Below are positions 45,206 through 53,764 of a DNA stretch of 64,000 nucleotides, in pieces. Origin of the DNA: Pseudomonadota bacterium (GTDB lineage: Bacteria; Pseudomonadota; Gammaproteobacteria; Xanthomonadales; Xanthomonadaceae); contig JAFEEL010000031.1 in assembly GCA_018241125.1 (NCBI GenBank), forward strand, positions 19,006 through 83,005, read 5' to 3'. The translations under genes and the position numbers were made by a program. The first letter of the stretch is position 1; the number at the start of each line of letters is the position of its first letter. The notes below the pieces were generated by a model, which did not search any database, was not told the origin of the DNA, and was given only the letters and a program-made list of their open reading frames with translations.

Positions 45206-45850
45206 TCATGTTCGCGACTGCGCGATCAGCGTGTCGTTCTCCGGCGCGTACGCCGGCATCGCCACGTAGCCGGGCTGCGCTTTCACGCGCGCGATCCACT
45301 CGCACACGTGCGGGTAGTCGGCGAGGCGAAAGCCGCCATCCTCGGCGACGTGGGTGTAACCGAACAGGGCGATGTCGGCGATGCCGTAACCGCGGCCGCT
45401 GAACCATGGGTGCGTGGACAGGTGGGTCTCCATCACCGCCAGCGCCTGCCGACCGCGTTCGCGCAACTTCGGCAAATCGGCGCGGCGCGGGGAATCCAGC
45501 GGCGTCCAGCCGCAGATGAAGCGCGCTACCGCGACGAACGGTTCGTGGCTGTATTGCTCGAAGAACATCCAACTCATGGTCTGCGCACGTTCCCACGCGT
45601 CGCCGGCGAAGTACGGCGTGCCTTCGGCCAGCCAGTACAGGATGGCGTCGGACTCGGCCAGTGTGCGGCCGTCATCGAGTTCGATCATGGGCGCCTTGCC
45701 GTTGGGGTTCTTGGCGAGGTATTCGGGCGTGCGCGTGCCGCCGCCGATGATGTCCATCTCCACCCAACGGAATTCGCGGCCGAGGTGGCCCAGCAGCATG
45801 CGCAGCTTGTGCGAGTTGCCAGAGGGCGAATAGCCATAGACGGTCAGCAT
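45206..45850 (-). CDS. Glutathione S-transferase
   Basis: This 214-residue protein has an N-terminal thioredoxin-like GST domain (MLTVYGYSPSGNSHKLRMLL, NGKAPMIELDDGRTLAESDAILYWLA, with the conserved cis-Pro and the ES pair that bind glutathione) and an all-helical C-terminal domain with GYGIADIALFGYTHVAEDGG. It conjugates or reduces substrates with glutathione in the cytosol; the substrate is unknown. It overlaps the GNAT gene by seven bases. Confidence 0.93.
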   Translation of the reverse strand: MLTVYGYSPSGNSHKLRMLLGHLGREFRWVEMDIIGGGTRTPEYLAKNPNGKAPMIELDDGRTLAESDAILYWLAEGTPYFAGDAWERAQTMSWMFFEQYSHEPFVAVARFICGWTPLDSPRRADLPKLRERGRQALAVMETHLSTHPWFSGRGYGIADIALFGYTHVAEDGGFRLADYPHVCEWIARVKAQPGYVAMPAYAPENDTLIAQSRT

Positions 45851-46404
45851 CCGGATTTCTCCTCGTGTTTGTGCGCGCGCCACTGCGCGCGGGTTTGGCC
45901 CCACACGTCGACCACGTGATCTTCGAATGGGGCCGGCATGTGCGTGCGCCGCAAGACGACCGAGCCGAGCCGACGCGCGACGTTCTGCGAGGCGGTGTTT
46001 CCCGGGTCGACGCAGTGGATGAAGTCGTCCCAGCCCAAATGATCCAGCGCCCAGTCGATCGCGGCGGTTGCCGCTTCGACCGCGTAGCCCTTGCCCCACG
46101 CTGTTTGCACGAGCACCCAACCGATCTCATGTCCCGGCCAGCCGTCGGGCTGCCACGGGCCGATGCTGCCGATCCAGTCGCCGCTGGATTTTTCGACCAC
46201 CGAGAACATGGCGAACCCTTGTATCACCCACGCGCCGGGCCCTTGCAGGAACTTGCGCCACGCCGCCGCACGCGGCATCGGCCCGCCGAGGTGCCGGGTC
46301 ACATCGGCATCGGCGTAGGCCTGCGCGTAGGCGTCGAAATCCCCGCTTTGCGGCAAACGCAGCAGCAGGCGTTCGGTTTCGAGGTGGATGTCGGGAATCT
46401 GCAC
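45844..46404 (-). CDS. GNAT-family N-acetyltransferase (RimJ/RimL type)
   Basis: This 186-residue protein has the RimJ-like opening LETERLLLRLPQSGDFDAY, the acetyl-CoA region EIGWVLVQTAWGKGYAVEA and DPGNTASQNVARRLG. It transfers acetyl groups to an amine, possibly a protein N-terminus, but the substrate is unknown. GTG 46404 is the start. It is followed by the GST gene with a seven-base overlap. Confidence 0.9.
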   Translation of the reverse strand: MQIPDIHLETERLLLRLPQSGDFDAYAQAYADADVTRHLGGPMPRAAAWRKFLQGPGAWVIQGFAMFSVVEKSSGDWIGSIGPWQPDGWPGHEIGWVLVQTAWGKGYAVEAATAAIDWALDHLGWDDFIHCVDPGNTASQNVARRLGSVVLRRTHMPAPFEDHVVDVWGQTRAQWRAHKHEEKSGC

Positions 46405-46416
46405 GTGGACGCCTCG

Positions 46417-46902
46417 CTATCGGCTCTCACCACCGGTGTACGCGCAGTTACGCAGGATGTGGTCGATCTGCGGGTAGTCGGGCGACTGGCAATGCCACTG
46501 CACCGACATTGCCGCCACGTGCGACAAATCAGGAATCAAGCGAACGCGACCGCCCTGCTTGCCGGACTTGCCATCGAACACCATTTCGATCGATCCATCC
46601 GCACCGATGGTGGCCGACCGCAAGGTATCGCCGCGATATTCGGATGGCGGCGGCAACCCGGCATCGGCGTTGGATTTGGGCAGCTTGCCGAAGTTGCTGT
46701 AATACTCGGCCACCGCGATCTGCATGGTTCGCGCCGCCTTGGCATAGTCGGACTGCATCAACAAGGCCGCATCGTCGGGTTGTACGGCACGATCCAGCGG
46801 CATGGATCGCGGCGGGCAACCGCAGCACGCGGCAAGCGCGAGCGGCAAAACCAGCGCGAGAGCGGCGCGATGGGGTGCAATGATCGCGTCAGGTTGATTC
46901 AT
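46417..46902 (-). CDS. Lipoprotein with a type IV pilin-like soluble domain
   Basis: This 161-residue protein starts with a hydrophobic leader and lipobox (LPLALAAC, Cys near residue 26). The mature part reads like the globular half of a type IV pilin: KAARTMQIAVAEYYSNFGKLP, NADAGLPPPSEYRG, GADGSIEMVF, then paired cysteines in WHCQSPDYPQIDHILRNC. The pilin N-terminal methylated helix and prepilin cleavage site are absent. It may be a lipid-anchored pilin relative in the periplasm. No pilus genes are nearby. Confidence 0.7.
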   Translation of the reverse strand: MNQPDAIIAPHRAALALVLPLALAACCGCPPRSMPLDRAVQPDDAALLMQSDYAKAARTMQIAVAEYYSNFGKLPKSNADAGLPPPSEYRGDTLRSATIGADGSIEMVFDGKSGKQGGRVRLIPDLSHVAAMSVQWHCQSPDYPQIDHILRNCAYTGGESR

Positions 46903-46961
46903 GCCGATCCGTGATTCGCCCCCATCCCAGCCTTCCCCCACAAGCGGGGAAGGAGCCACCA

Positions 46962-48128
46962 TCAAAACGCGTTGATGCCCGTCAGCTCGCGCCCGACCAC
47001 CAACTGGTGCACGGTCTGCGTGCCTTCGTAGGTGATGACGGACTCGAGATTCAGCGCGTGGCGGATCGCGCAATGCTCGGTGGTGATGCCGGCACCGCCG
47101 AGGATGTCGCGGGTTTCGCGGGCGATGTCGATGGCCATGCGGCAGTTGTTCCACTTCGCCAGCGACACCTGCGTGGGCTGCATGGTGCCGGCGTCCTTCA
47201 GGCGCCCGAGTTGCAGCGACAACAACTGCGCCAGCGTGATCTGCCGCGCCATCTCGGCGAGCTTGATCTGCACCGCCTGATTCGAGGTGAGCGGGCGATT
47301 GAACAAGATGCGCTCGGCACCGTACTTCAGCGCTTCGTTCAAGCACGCCTGCGCCGCGCCGATCGGGCCCCAGGTGATGCCGTAACGCGCCTGCGTCAGG
47401 CAACCCAGCGGGCCTTTGAGCCCTTTCACTCCGGCCAAGCGGTTGGCTTCTGGCACGCGCACGGAGTCGAAGAACAGCGCCGAGGTCACTGAGGCGCGCA
47501 AACTCATCTTCTTGTGCACTTCCTGCGCGGTGAACCCGGGCATGCCTTTTTCGACGAGGAAACCCTGGATGCCCTCGTCGGTCATCGCCCAGACGATCGC
47601 GATGTCGGCCAGGTTGCCGTTGGTGATCCACATCTTGCCGCCGTTGAGGATCCAGTCGCCGCTGGCGTCCTTTTTAGCGTGGGTTTTCATGTTGGCCGGG
47701 TCGGAACCGCCGTGCGGCTCGGTCAACCCGAAGCAGCCGATGAGTTTGCCCTGTGCCATGCCGGGCAGCCAGCGCTGGCGCTGCTCCTCCGAGCCGTAGG
47801 CGTAGATCGGATACATGCACAGCGACGACTGCACGCTGACGAAGCTGCGGATGCCCGAATCGCCGCGCTCGAGCTCCTGGCAGATCAATCCATAGCTGAC
47901 GCCATTCAGGCCCGCACAGCCGTAGGTTTCCGGCAGCGAGGAACCCAGCAGGCCCAGTTCGGCGATCTCCGGGACCAGTTCCTTGGGAAAACGGCCCTGA
48001 TCGAAGCAATCGCCGATGATCGGCAGCACGCGCTCGTCCGTGAAGCGAGCCACGGTGTCCTGCACGGCGCGCTCCTCGTCGCTGAGCAGGGAACGGATGT
48101 CGTACAGGTCGAGGGGATTGAGGGCCAT
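46962..48128 (-). CDS. gcdH: Glutaryl-CoA dehydrogenase
   Basis: This 388-residue acyl-CoA dehydrogenase should oxidise and decarboxylate glutaryl-CoA to crotonyl-CoA in lysine, tryptophan and aromatic catabolism. The FAD region has GCFGLTEPHGGSDPANM and WITNGNLADIAIVWA. The catalytic base is Glu368 in TYEGTQTVHQLVVGRELTG, a C-terminal pattern typical of GCDH. Its neighbours do not form a lysine-degradation operon. The closest alternative is a short-chain acyl-CoA dehydrogenase. Confidence 0.92.
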   Translation of the reverse strand: MALNPLDLYDIRSLLSDEERAVQDTVARFTDERVLPIIGDCFDQGRFPKELVPEIAELGLLGSSLPETYGCAGLNGVSYGLICQELERGDSGIRSFVSVQSSLCMYPIYAYGSEEQRQRWLPGMAQGKLIGCFGLTEPHGGSDPANMKTHAKKDASGDWILNGGKMWITNGNLADIAIVWAMTDEGIQGFLVEKGMPGFTAQEVHKKMSLRASVTSALFFDSVRVPEANRLAGVKGLKGPLGCLTQARYGITWGPIGAAQACLNEALKYGAERILFNRPLTSNQAVQIKLAEMARQITLAQLLSLQLGRLKDAGTMQPTQVSLAKWNNCRMAIDIARETRDILGGAGITTEHCAIRHALNLESVITYEGTQTVHQLVVGRELTGINAF

Positions 48129-48283
48129 GGGATTGGAACCGGCAGTCGCGGAAAGGAGATGTCGCAGGCAGGCCCTTGCGGCCAGCCGCTTATTTTAGCC
48201 GGCGCGACGCGGCGGCGTAACCCCTTCAAATTCCGCCGCCAGCATGCCCTGCCATGGGCGCCGCCAAGCCCGCATCGGTGCGC

Positions 48284-49924
48284 TCAAACCATCTTGCTGG
48301 CACGCAGCGCCAGCATGTTCGCAGGCGGCGCGAAGGCCTGCGGGCTGGCCGCTTCCCAGAACGTGCGGAACACCGGGTAGTCCTGCGGCACGCCGGTCAA
48401 CAGTTCGCCCGGCTTGAGGAACTTGTAAAGCGAAGCGAACGACTGCGCCTGACTGGGCGACACGCGCATGATGATGTGCTCGGGGCCAAGCTCTTGCGGA
48501 TGGCTCAACCCGGCCGCTTCAAGCATCTCCTTGAGCGCCTTGAGCGTGTGTTCGTGAAAACGCGCCACCCGATGCGCCTTGGTGTCCACGACCAGCGCCT
48601 TTTGCCGCAGCGGGTCTTGCGTGGCCACGCCGGTCGGGCAGCGGTCGGTGTGGCAGCTCAACGACTGGATGCAGCCGAGCGCGAACATGAACCCGCGCGC
48701 GGCGTTGCACCAGTCCGCGCCCAGCGCCAGCGTGCGCGCCAGCTCATAAGCGCTGGTGATCTTGCCGGCGGCACCGATGCGGATCTGGTCGCGCAAGTTC
48801 AAGCCGACCAAGGTGTTGTGCACCAGGCGCAGGCCTTCGCGCAATGGCACGCCGAGGTGATCGACGAACTCCGCCGGCGCCGCACCGGTGCCGCCCTCGC
48901 CGCCATCGACGACGATGAAATCGGGCAGGATGCCGGTCTGCTGCATCGCCTTGGCGATGCCGAACCACTCCCACGGATGCCCGATGGCCAGCTTGAAGCC
49001 GGTCGGCTTGCCGCCGGAAAGCGTGCGCAACTTGTCGACGAACTCCAGCAGCCCGATCGGCGTGGAAAATGCGCTGTGTCTGGCCGGCGAGATGCAGTCC
49101 ACACCCTGCGGCACACCGCGCGCAGCGGCGATTTCGGCCGAGACCTTGGCTGCCGGCAACACGCCGCCGTGCCCGGGCTTGGCCCCCTGCGAGAGCTTGA
49201 TCTCGATCATTTTCACTTGCGGATCGGCGGCGTTGGCGACGAATTTTTCCTCGCTGAAACTGCCATCGTCGTTACGGCAACCGAAATAGCCAGACCCCAG
49301 TTCCCACGTCAGGTCGCCACCGTTGGCGCGATGGTGCACCGAGATCGAGCCCTCGCCGGTGTCGTGGTAGAAGCCGCCAGCCTTCGCGCCGGCATTGAGC
49401 GCGCGGATGGCATTGCCGGACAACGCGCCGAAACTCATCGCCGAGATGTTGAACACGCTGGCCGAATACGGCTGCGCCCTGCCTTCACCGACGACGATGC
49501 GGAAATCGTGCGAATCGATGCGCGTGGGCGCGATCGAGTGATTCATCCATTCGTGGTCGTTGGCGTACACGTCGATCTGGGTGCCGAACGGCCGGGTGTC
49601 GCGCACGCCCTTGGCGCGTTGGTACACCAAGGCGCGTTGCAGACGCGAAAACGGCGCCTCCTCGGTATCGGGCTGGATGAAATACTGGCGGATCTCCGGC
49701 CCGATGGATTCCAGGAAATAGCGGATGTGTGCCAGCACCGGGTAATTGCGGCTGACCGCGTGCTGGCGCTGCAGCAGGTCGTACAAGCCCACCAGCACCA
49801 AGGCGCCGAACACGCCCACGCCCCACAACCACTGCGTGCTCCACCACAGCCCGGCGCAGGACGCGGCCAGCAGCACGAGGCAGACGACCAACCCGAGCAG
49901 GCGCGATGTTTGGGGCATGGCCAT
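48284..49924 (-). CDS. FMN-binding glutamate-synthase-family membrane protein
   Basis: This 546-residue protein starts at ATG 49924 after an AAGGAG site. Two N-terminal transmembrane helices (about 8-28 and 32-48) precede a GltB-like FMN barrel (about 120-500). Key stretches are ISAMSFGALSGNAIRALN, KLSQGAKPGHGG, IVVDGGEGGTGAAP and the cysteine cluster LSCHTDRCPTGVATQDP, likely iron-sulfur ligands. The glutaminase domain of true glutamate synthase is absent. Such stand-alone proteins are common but their reaction is not established. Confidence 0.88.
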   Translation of the reverse strand: MAMPQTSRLLGLVVCLVLLAASCAGLWWSTQWLWGVGVFGALVLVGLYDLLQRQHAVSRNYPVLAHIRYFLESIGPEIRQYFIQPDTEEAPFSRLQRALVYQRAKGVRDTRPFGTQIDVYANDHEWMNHSIAPTRIDSHDFRIVVGEGRAQPYSASVFNISAMSFGALSGNAIRALNAGAKAGGFYHDTGEGSISVHHRANGGDLTWELGSGYFGCRNDDGSFSEEKFVANAADPQVKMIEIKLSQGAKPGHGGVLPAAKVSAEIAAARGVPQGVDCISPARHSAFSTPIGLLEFVDKLRTLSGGKPTGFKLAIGHPWEWFGIAKAMQQTGILPDFIVVDGGEGGTGAAPAEFVDHLGVPLREGLRLVHNTLVGLNLRDQIRIGAAGKITSAYELARTLALGADWCNAARGFMFALGCIQSLSCHTDRCPTGVATQDPLRQKALVVDTKAHRVARFHEHTLKALKEMLEAAGLSHPQELGPEHIIMRVSPSQAQSFASLYKFLKPGELLTGVPQDYPVFRTFWEAASPQAFAPPANMLALRASKMV

Positions 49925-50169
49925 TGCACACTCCTTGACTTGAAAATGGCCGCGACGAACCGCCGGCACGCGCGCCGACCGGGCCCGCTGCACTTTCGGG
50001 ATTCCCGAGACGCTCACTGGCGCATCCGGCACAGCATAGCCATGCCTGCGCGAAGCGGCTATCGGCTACCGGGGCCACCACCCGAGGCGAACGCAGGCGG
50101 CCGCACAAAACGGCCCAGCGCCCGCCACGGCGCCGCCACCCATCCGCGCCATCGCGCGTCGACCCGCCC

Positions 50170-50388
50170 TCACCCGCCCGGCCGCACCCCGTGCTTGGCC
50201 AGCATCGCGTCGATGCGTTGGCGCACGTACGGCAGATCCTCCGGATCCACGCTGTCCTCGATGGCGTCCGACAACGCGGTGAACGCCATCAGGAAGTCCT
50301 CCTGATCCTCGGTGTCTTTCAGGAGCGCGGGCAACTCCTGTTCGAGTTCATCGAGGATGCTGTCAAGCTCACTGCGGCTCTTGGACAC
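50170..50388 (-). CDS. Small acidic protein, paralogue of 53499-53738
   Basis: This 72-residue, acidic, helical protein starts at GTG 50388 with AGGGGGA eight bases upstream (VSKSRSELDSILDELEQEL). The shared pattern with the product of 53499-53738 is R-[SA]-ELD-x-[IL]-LDEL at the start, AF...DAI in the middle, and a V-[KR]-x-R-[IM]-DA-[IM]-L-x-[KR]-HG ending. Function unknown. It lies between the FMN protein and the VapBC pair. Confidence 0.75.
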   Translation of the reverse strand: MSKSRSELDSILDELEQELPALLKDTEDQEDFLMAFTALSDAIEDSVDPEDLPYVRQRIDAMLAKHGVRPGG

Positions 50389-50478
50389 GAAAAATCCCCC
50401 TGTCAAGCCGCCACAGCATAGCCCAAGGCCATGTTAACGGCAGGTTCGCGTCGGCGGGCGCTTGGGGACGCGAATCGA

Positions 50479-50871
50479 TCATCTTTGCGCCGTCGCGCGC
50501 AGCAAGCGCACCGGCACCGGCAATTGCAAGGCCGCCCACGCGCGATCCCCGGTCAGCGCGGGGATATTGCGCGCCATCGCCAGCGCGAGGCACGCACGAT
50601 CGCCCAGCGACAGGCCGTGGGTGCGCGTCACCGGCACCAGCGCGGCGGCGATGGCGGCATCGGCGGCAAGAAACGGCACGACCTCGATCGGGGACGCGGC
50701 GATGCGACGGCATAGTTCACGTGGATCGTGTCCGTCACGGGCGAAGCGCGAGGCGACTTCGGCCAAGTTGACGCAGGACAAGCAAGACGAATCGAGCTGC
50801 GCAGCGACCTGCTCGTGCCCCGGCTCGGCAAACAGGAACGCGAGCAGCGCCGAGGCGTCCAGCGCGATCAT
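50479..50871 (-). CDS. vapC: PIN-domain toxin (VapC/FitB type)
   Basis: This 130-residue PIN ribonuclease has the acidic metal site Asp5 (MIALDASALLAF), Glu38 (VNLAEVASRF), Asp91 (LSLGDRACLALA) and Asp109 (ALTGDRAW). All four are present, so it should be active, probably on tRNA or rRNA. Its start overlaps the antitoxin stop by four bases. Confidence 0.93.
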   Translation of the reverse strand: MIALDASALLAFLFAEPGHEQVAAQLDSSCLSCVNLAEVASRFARDGHDPRELCRRIAASPIEVVPFLAADAAIAAALVPVTRTHGLSLGDRACLALAMARNIPALTGDRAWAALQLPVPVRLLRATAQR

Positions 50872-51152
50872 CCGCGCTTGGCCCGCGGCTTGCGACCCGC
50901 AGTGTTCTCTACCCGCACCTCGCGGCGGCGCGCGGCCAGCAACTCGCGCACCGCAGAACTCGGCTTTGTGCCCGCGTACAAGTCGTCGACCCAGGATTGC
51001 AGGCGGGCGGCGGACTCGACCGACGGGTTAGCCATGCTGGCGGCGAGGATCGCGCGCGCCTGCGCCTCCATGCTCAAGCCGGCCGACGCGGCGCGCTGGC
51101 GCAGGCGGTCGCGAACGGTGTCTGGCAGATTGCGGATCGTCAGAACGGCCAT
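50868..51152 (-). CDS. vapB: FitA/VapB-like ribbon-helix-helix antitoxin
   Basis: This 94-residue protein from ATG 51152 opens with a ribbon-helix-helix (AVLTIRNLPDTVRDRLRQRA, then SMEAQARAILAAS), typical of FitA/VapB antitoxins, followed by a basic C-terminal tail that binds the PIN toxin. It is the first gene of the pair, with ATGA coupling to vapC. Confidence 0.9.
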   Translation of the reverse strand: MAVLTIRNLPDTVRDRLRQRAASAGLSMEAQARAILAASMANPSVESAARLQSWVDDLYAGTKPSSAVRELLAARRREVRVENTAGRKPRAKRG

Positions 51153-51292
51153 GATCGGCACCTCGGGAAAGTGACAGCGCAATGATAGCACCGACTGCAT
51201 TTCGACAGCACCACGCAACGTCTGCTGGCCGGCACCGCGCACGCGACCATTGCTACGCTGCAGGCAGCGGCTCGATCATGATGTCGCGCAAA

Positions 51293-53311
51293 TCACTCAT
51301 GCGCGGGAATCTTGTATTCGCTGATCGGCTGTTTGCTCATCGCGACAAAGCGCGGATCGTTGCGGATCGGATCCCAATACGGATCGAGCTCGAGCTGCGG
51401 CGGCGTGGGGCCTGCGGGCATCGCCAGCAATCCGGGCAGCATGGCGATGGCAGCATCACGGTCGCCGTGCTGGGCCAGCACGATGGCGCGTGTCATCGTC
51501 GCCCAAGCGGATTCCAGCGTGTCGCCTTTCGCGTACTCGATGGCTTTGCGCGATACCGCGTCCGCCTTCGCCCAGTCACCCAGACCGGCATAGACCAAAG
51601 GCGCATTCCACCGGAACATGCGCATCTGGCCCGCGCTGGCGGCGCCGCCACGTGCTTCGATGGCGTTCGCCAAACGCGTGAAGTCTTCGCGAGCGCGATC
51701 GTCATGGCCAGCCCAACGCTCGGCCCACGCGGCGGAGATCAACGCCTCGAAATCGGCCGCGTTCCAGTCAGCCGCATCCTTCCGGTATACCGGCGCCATG
51801 CGCACGATCAAATCCGCATAGCGGCGGCGATAGCGAAACTGGCGGGCAACGGCCAGGTTTTCGTATTCATCGCTGGACTGCACCGGAACCTTGGCAAGCC
51901 ATGCATCGGCCGCATCGAGCTTGCCCAGATTCTGTTCGAGCAGGGCCAGGATCGCATTGGTGGTCGACGCCTCCGGCGCGATCTTCAGCGCCTGCAACAG
52001 GTAGCTCCGAGCATCGTCGAACCTTCGCAGGTACAGGAAAATCTCGGCAGCGCCCTGGGCCAGATTCGAGGCATTGCGAGGATCTCGCGCAATCGACGCG
52101 TGAAAATGCGCGATGGCGTCGTTCCACAAGCCCATGCGCCGCTCGATGAAGTAGATATCCTGAAGAACATCCTCGTTGCCCGGTTGTGCCTGCAGCGCGC
52201 GAAGGTAGAAGACGCGCGCCGCCGGATAGTCGCCTTGCACCCGGTACAAGTACGTGCCCTGCGCCATCAGACTTTCCGAAGCCGCCGGCTGCAGACGCAA
52301 CGCCGTGTCCGCGGCGGCGCGTATCGCAGCAGGCGTGGATCGGTGCACATCGGCGCCGTTTTGATACATCGATCCCATCGCTTCGGCAAGGCTCGCCCAT
52401 GCTTGTGCGTAGTTCGGATCCTCGCGCACCGCCTGCTGGTAGAAATCAATCGCGTGGGCGCTGCCGGAGAATGTCAATCCGTAGTTGTCCAACTCGCGCC
52501 CGCGCAGATAGGCGTCCAGCGCGGCCGGCTTTTGCGTACCCGTCGCGGCGACAACCCGTTGTTCGGCGTCGGTGAGCTTGGCACTGAGCGCGTCGGCCAC
52601 CGCCTGCGCGACTTCGCCTTCCACGCCGAAGATGTTGTCCAGCGTGCGGTCGTAGGATTCGCCCCACAGTTGCTGGCCGTCCGCCGCACGGATCAACCGC
52701 ACGTTGATGTGCACCGCGTTGCCGGCTTTCTGTACGCTGCCTTCGAGTACATTGGCCACGCCCAGTTGCTGCGCGATCAACTTGAGGTTATCTGGATGAC
52801 TGGAATATGTCTTCGTCGATGTGCGCGAGATCACCCGCAGCACAGCGATTTTGGCCAGCTTGGTCAGGATCTCGTCCTGCATGCCGTCGGCGAAATAAGC
52901 GTTGTCCTTGTCGGCGGACAGATTCTCGAACGGCAGCACGGCGATGGATTTGTCGGACGCGGGCGCAGCGGTCGCCGTTTGCACCACGCCGGCGCTTTCG
53001 GCGGCAGCACCCGGCACATGCCCGAAGTGCCACAGTGCCCCGCCGCCAGCCGCCAACACCACCGCCAGCACCAGCAGTTCGCGCCGGGTCACACGCTGCG
53101 CGCCCTTCTCGCCGTGGTACCAGGCCAGCACCAGCGTGATGAAAAACCCAACCGCGAGCGCGACGATCAGCAGTTTTTCGAGCTGATCGGGCCAGCCGAA
53201 ACGCTGCGCGATCACGTCCAGCACCTGGATCAACGCAAACGCGGCCGCGACGTAGGCCAGCGCCCATTGCACCAGCTTGCGTTCACGCAGTCGCTGCCAG
53301 AACTCTTCCAC
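51293..53311 (-). CDS. Membrane protein with TolB-like/FlgO-type domain and TPR repeats
   Basis: This 672-residue protein probably starts at GTG 53311 with AGGGGA upstream (VEEFWQRLRERKLVQWALAY, the usual start of this family); 53362 would add 17 residues. Two or three transmembrane helices follow (about 15-35, 45-65, 78-95). The periplasmic part contains SIAVLPFENLSADKDNAYFADG (TolB-like nucleotide-cyclase-associated type domain) and then many TPR units to the end. Relatives are often fused to an adenylate cyclase or a CadC-type DNA-binding domain. Neither is present here. Function unknown. Confidence 0.85.
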   Translation of the reverse strand: MEEFWQRLRERKLVQWALAYVAAAFALIQVLDVIAQRFGWPDQLEKLLIVALAVGFFITLVLAWYHGEKGAQRVTRRELLVLAVVLAAGGGALWHFGHVPGAAAESAGVVQTATAAPASDKSIAVLPFENLSADKDNAYFADGMQDEILTKLAKIAVLRVISRTSTKTYSSHPDNLKLIAQQLGVANVLEGSVQKAGNAVHINVRLIRAADGQQLWGESYDRTLDNIFGVEGEVAQAVADALSAKLTDAEQRVVAATGTQKPAALDAYLRGRELDNYGLTFSGSAHAIDFYQQAVREDPNYAQAWASLAEAMGSMYQNGADVHRSTPAAIRAAADTALRLQPAASESLMAQGTYLYRVQGDYPAARVFYLRALQAQPGNEDVLQDIYFIERRMGLWNDAIAHFHASIARDPRNASNLAQGAAEIFLYLRRFDDARSYLLQALKIAPEASTTNAILALLEQNLGKLDAADAWLAKVPVQSSDEYENLAVARQFRYRRRYADLIVRMAPVYRKDAADWNAADFEALISAAWAERWAGHDDRAREDFTRLANAIEARGGAASAGQMRMFRWNAPLVYAGLGDWAKADAVSRKAIEYAKGDTLESAWATMTRAIVLAQHGDRDAAIAMLPGLLAMPAGPTPPQLELDPYWDPIRNDPRFVAMSKQPISEYKIPAHE

Positions 53312-53498
53312 GGCGTCCCCTGTTGCGCGTTCGATTGGCCGCGGCCGTGGCCGTCTTGCCATCGATCCAGTGCCCGCACTCTACCCCAGGATGCGTCACC
53401 GAAGGCCGCCGGCAACCGCCCGGCCCGCCTGCGCCATGCCGGCCGGTTCGCTATGCTGGTGCCGATCCCTGCCCATGCGATCCAAGCGATCCACGCCC

Positions 53499-53738
53499 AT
53501 GCCCCGCACCCGCGCCGAACTGGACGCCCTGCTCGACGAACTCGGGCGCGACCTGACCATGCTGGTGATGAACGACAGCGACCACGTCGGCGTGTGGACG
53601 GCGTTCGCCAGCCAGGCCGACGCGATCTGCGCGCAGGCTGGCGGCGACGACATCGCCCACGTCAAGGCACGGATGGACGCGATCTTGCGCGCGCACGGCA
53701 TCGAGCCAAACGACCCATCGCCGGCAACCTCCGACTGA
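53499..53738 (+). CDS. Small acidic protein, paralogue of 50170-50388
   Basis: This 79-residue protein from ATG 53499 (MPRTRAELDALLDELGRDL) shares a 70-residue pattern with the product of 50170-50388, including R-AELD-x-LLDEL and VKARMDAILRAHGI. It is oriented away from the TolB/TPR gene, with a 187-base intergenic gap. No family recognised. Confidence 0.75.
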   Translation: MPRTRAELDALLDELGRDLTMLVMNDSDHVGVWTAFASQADAICAQAGGDDIAHVKARMDAILRAHGIEPNDPSPATSD

Positions 53739-53764
53739 GGCGCTCGGCAGCCGTTTCGCTGCCG

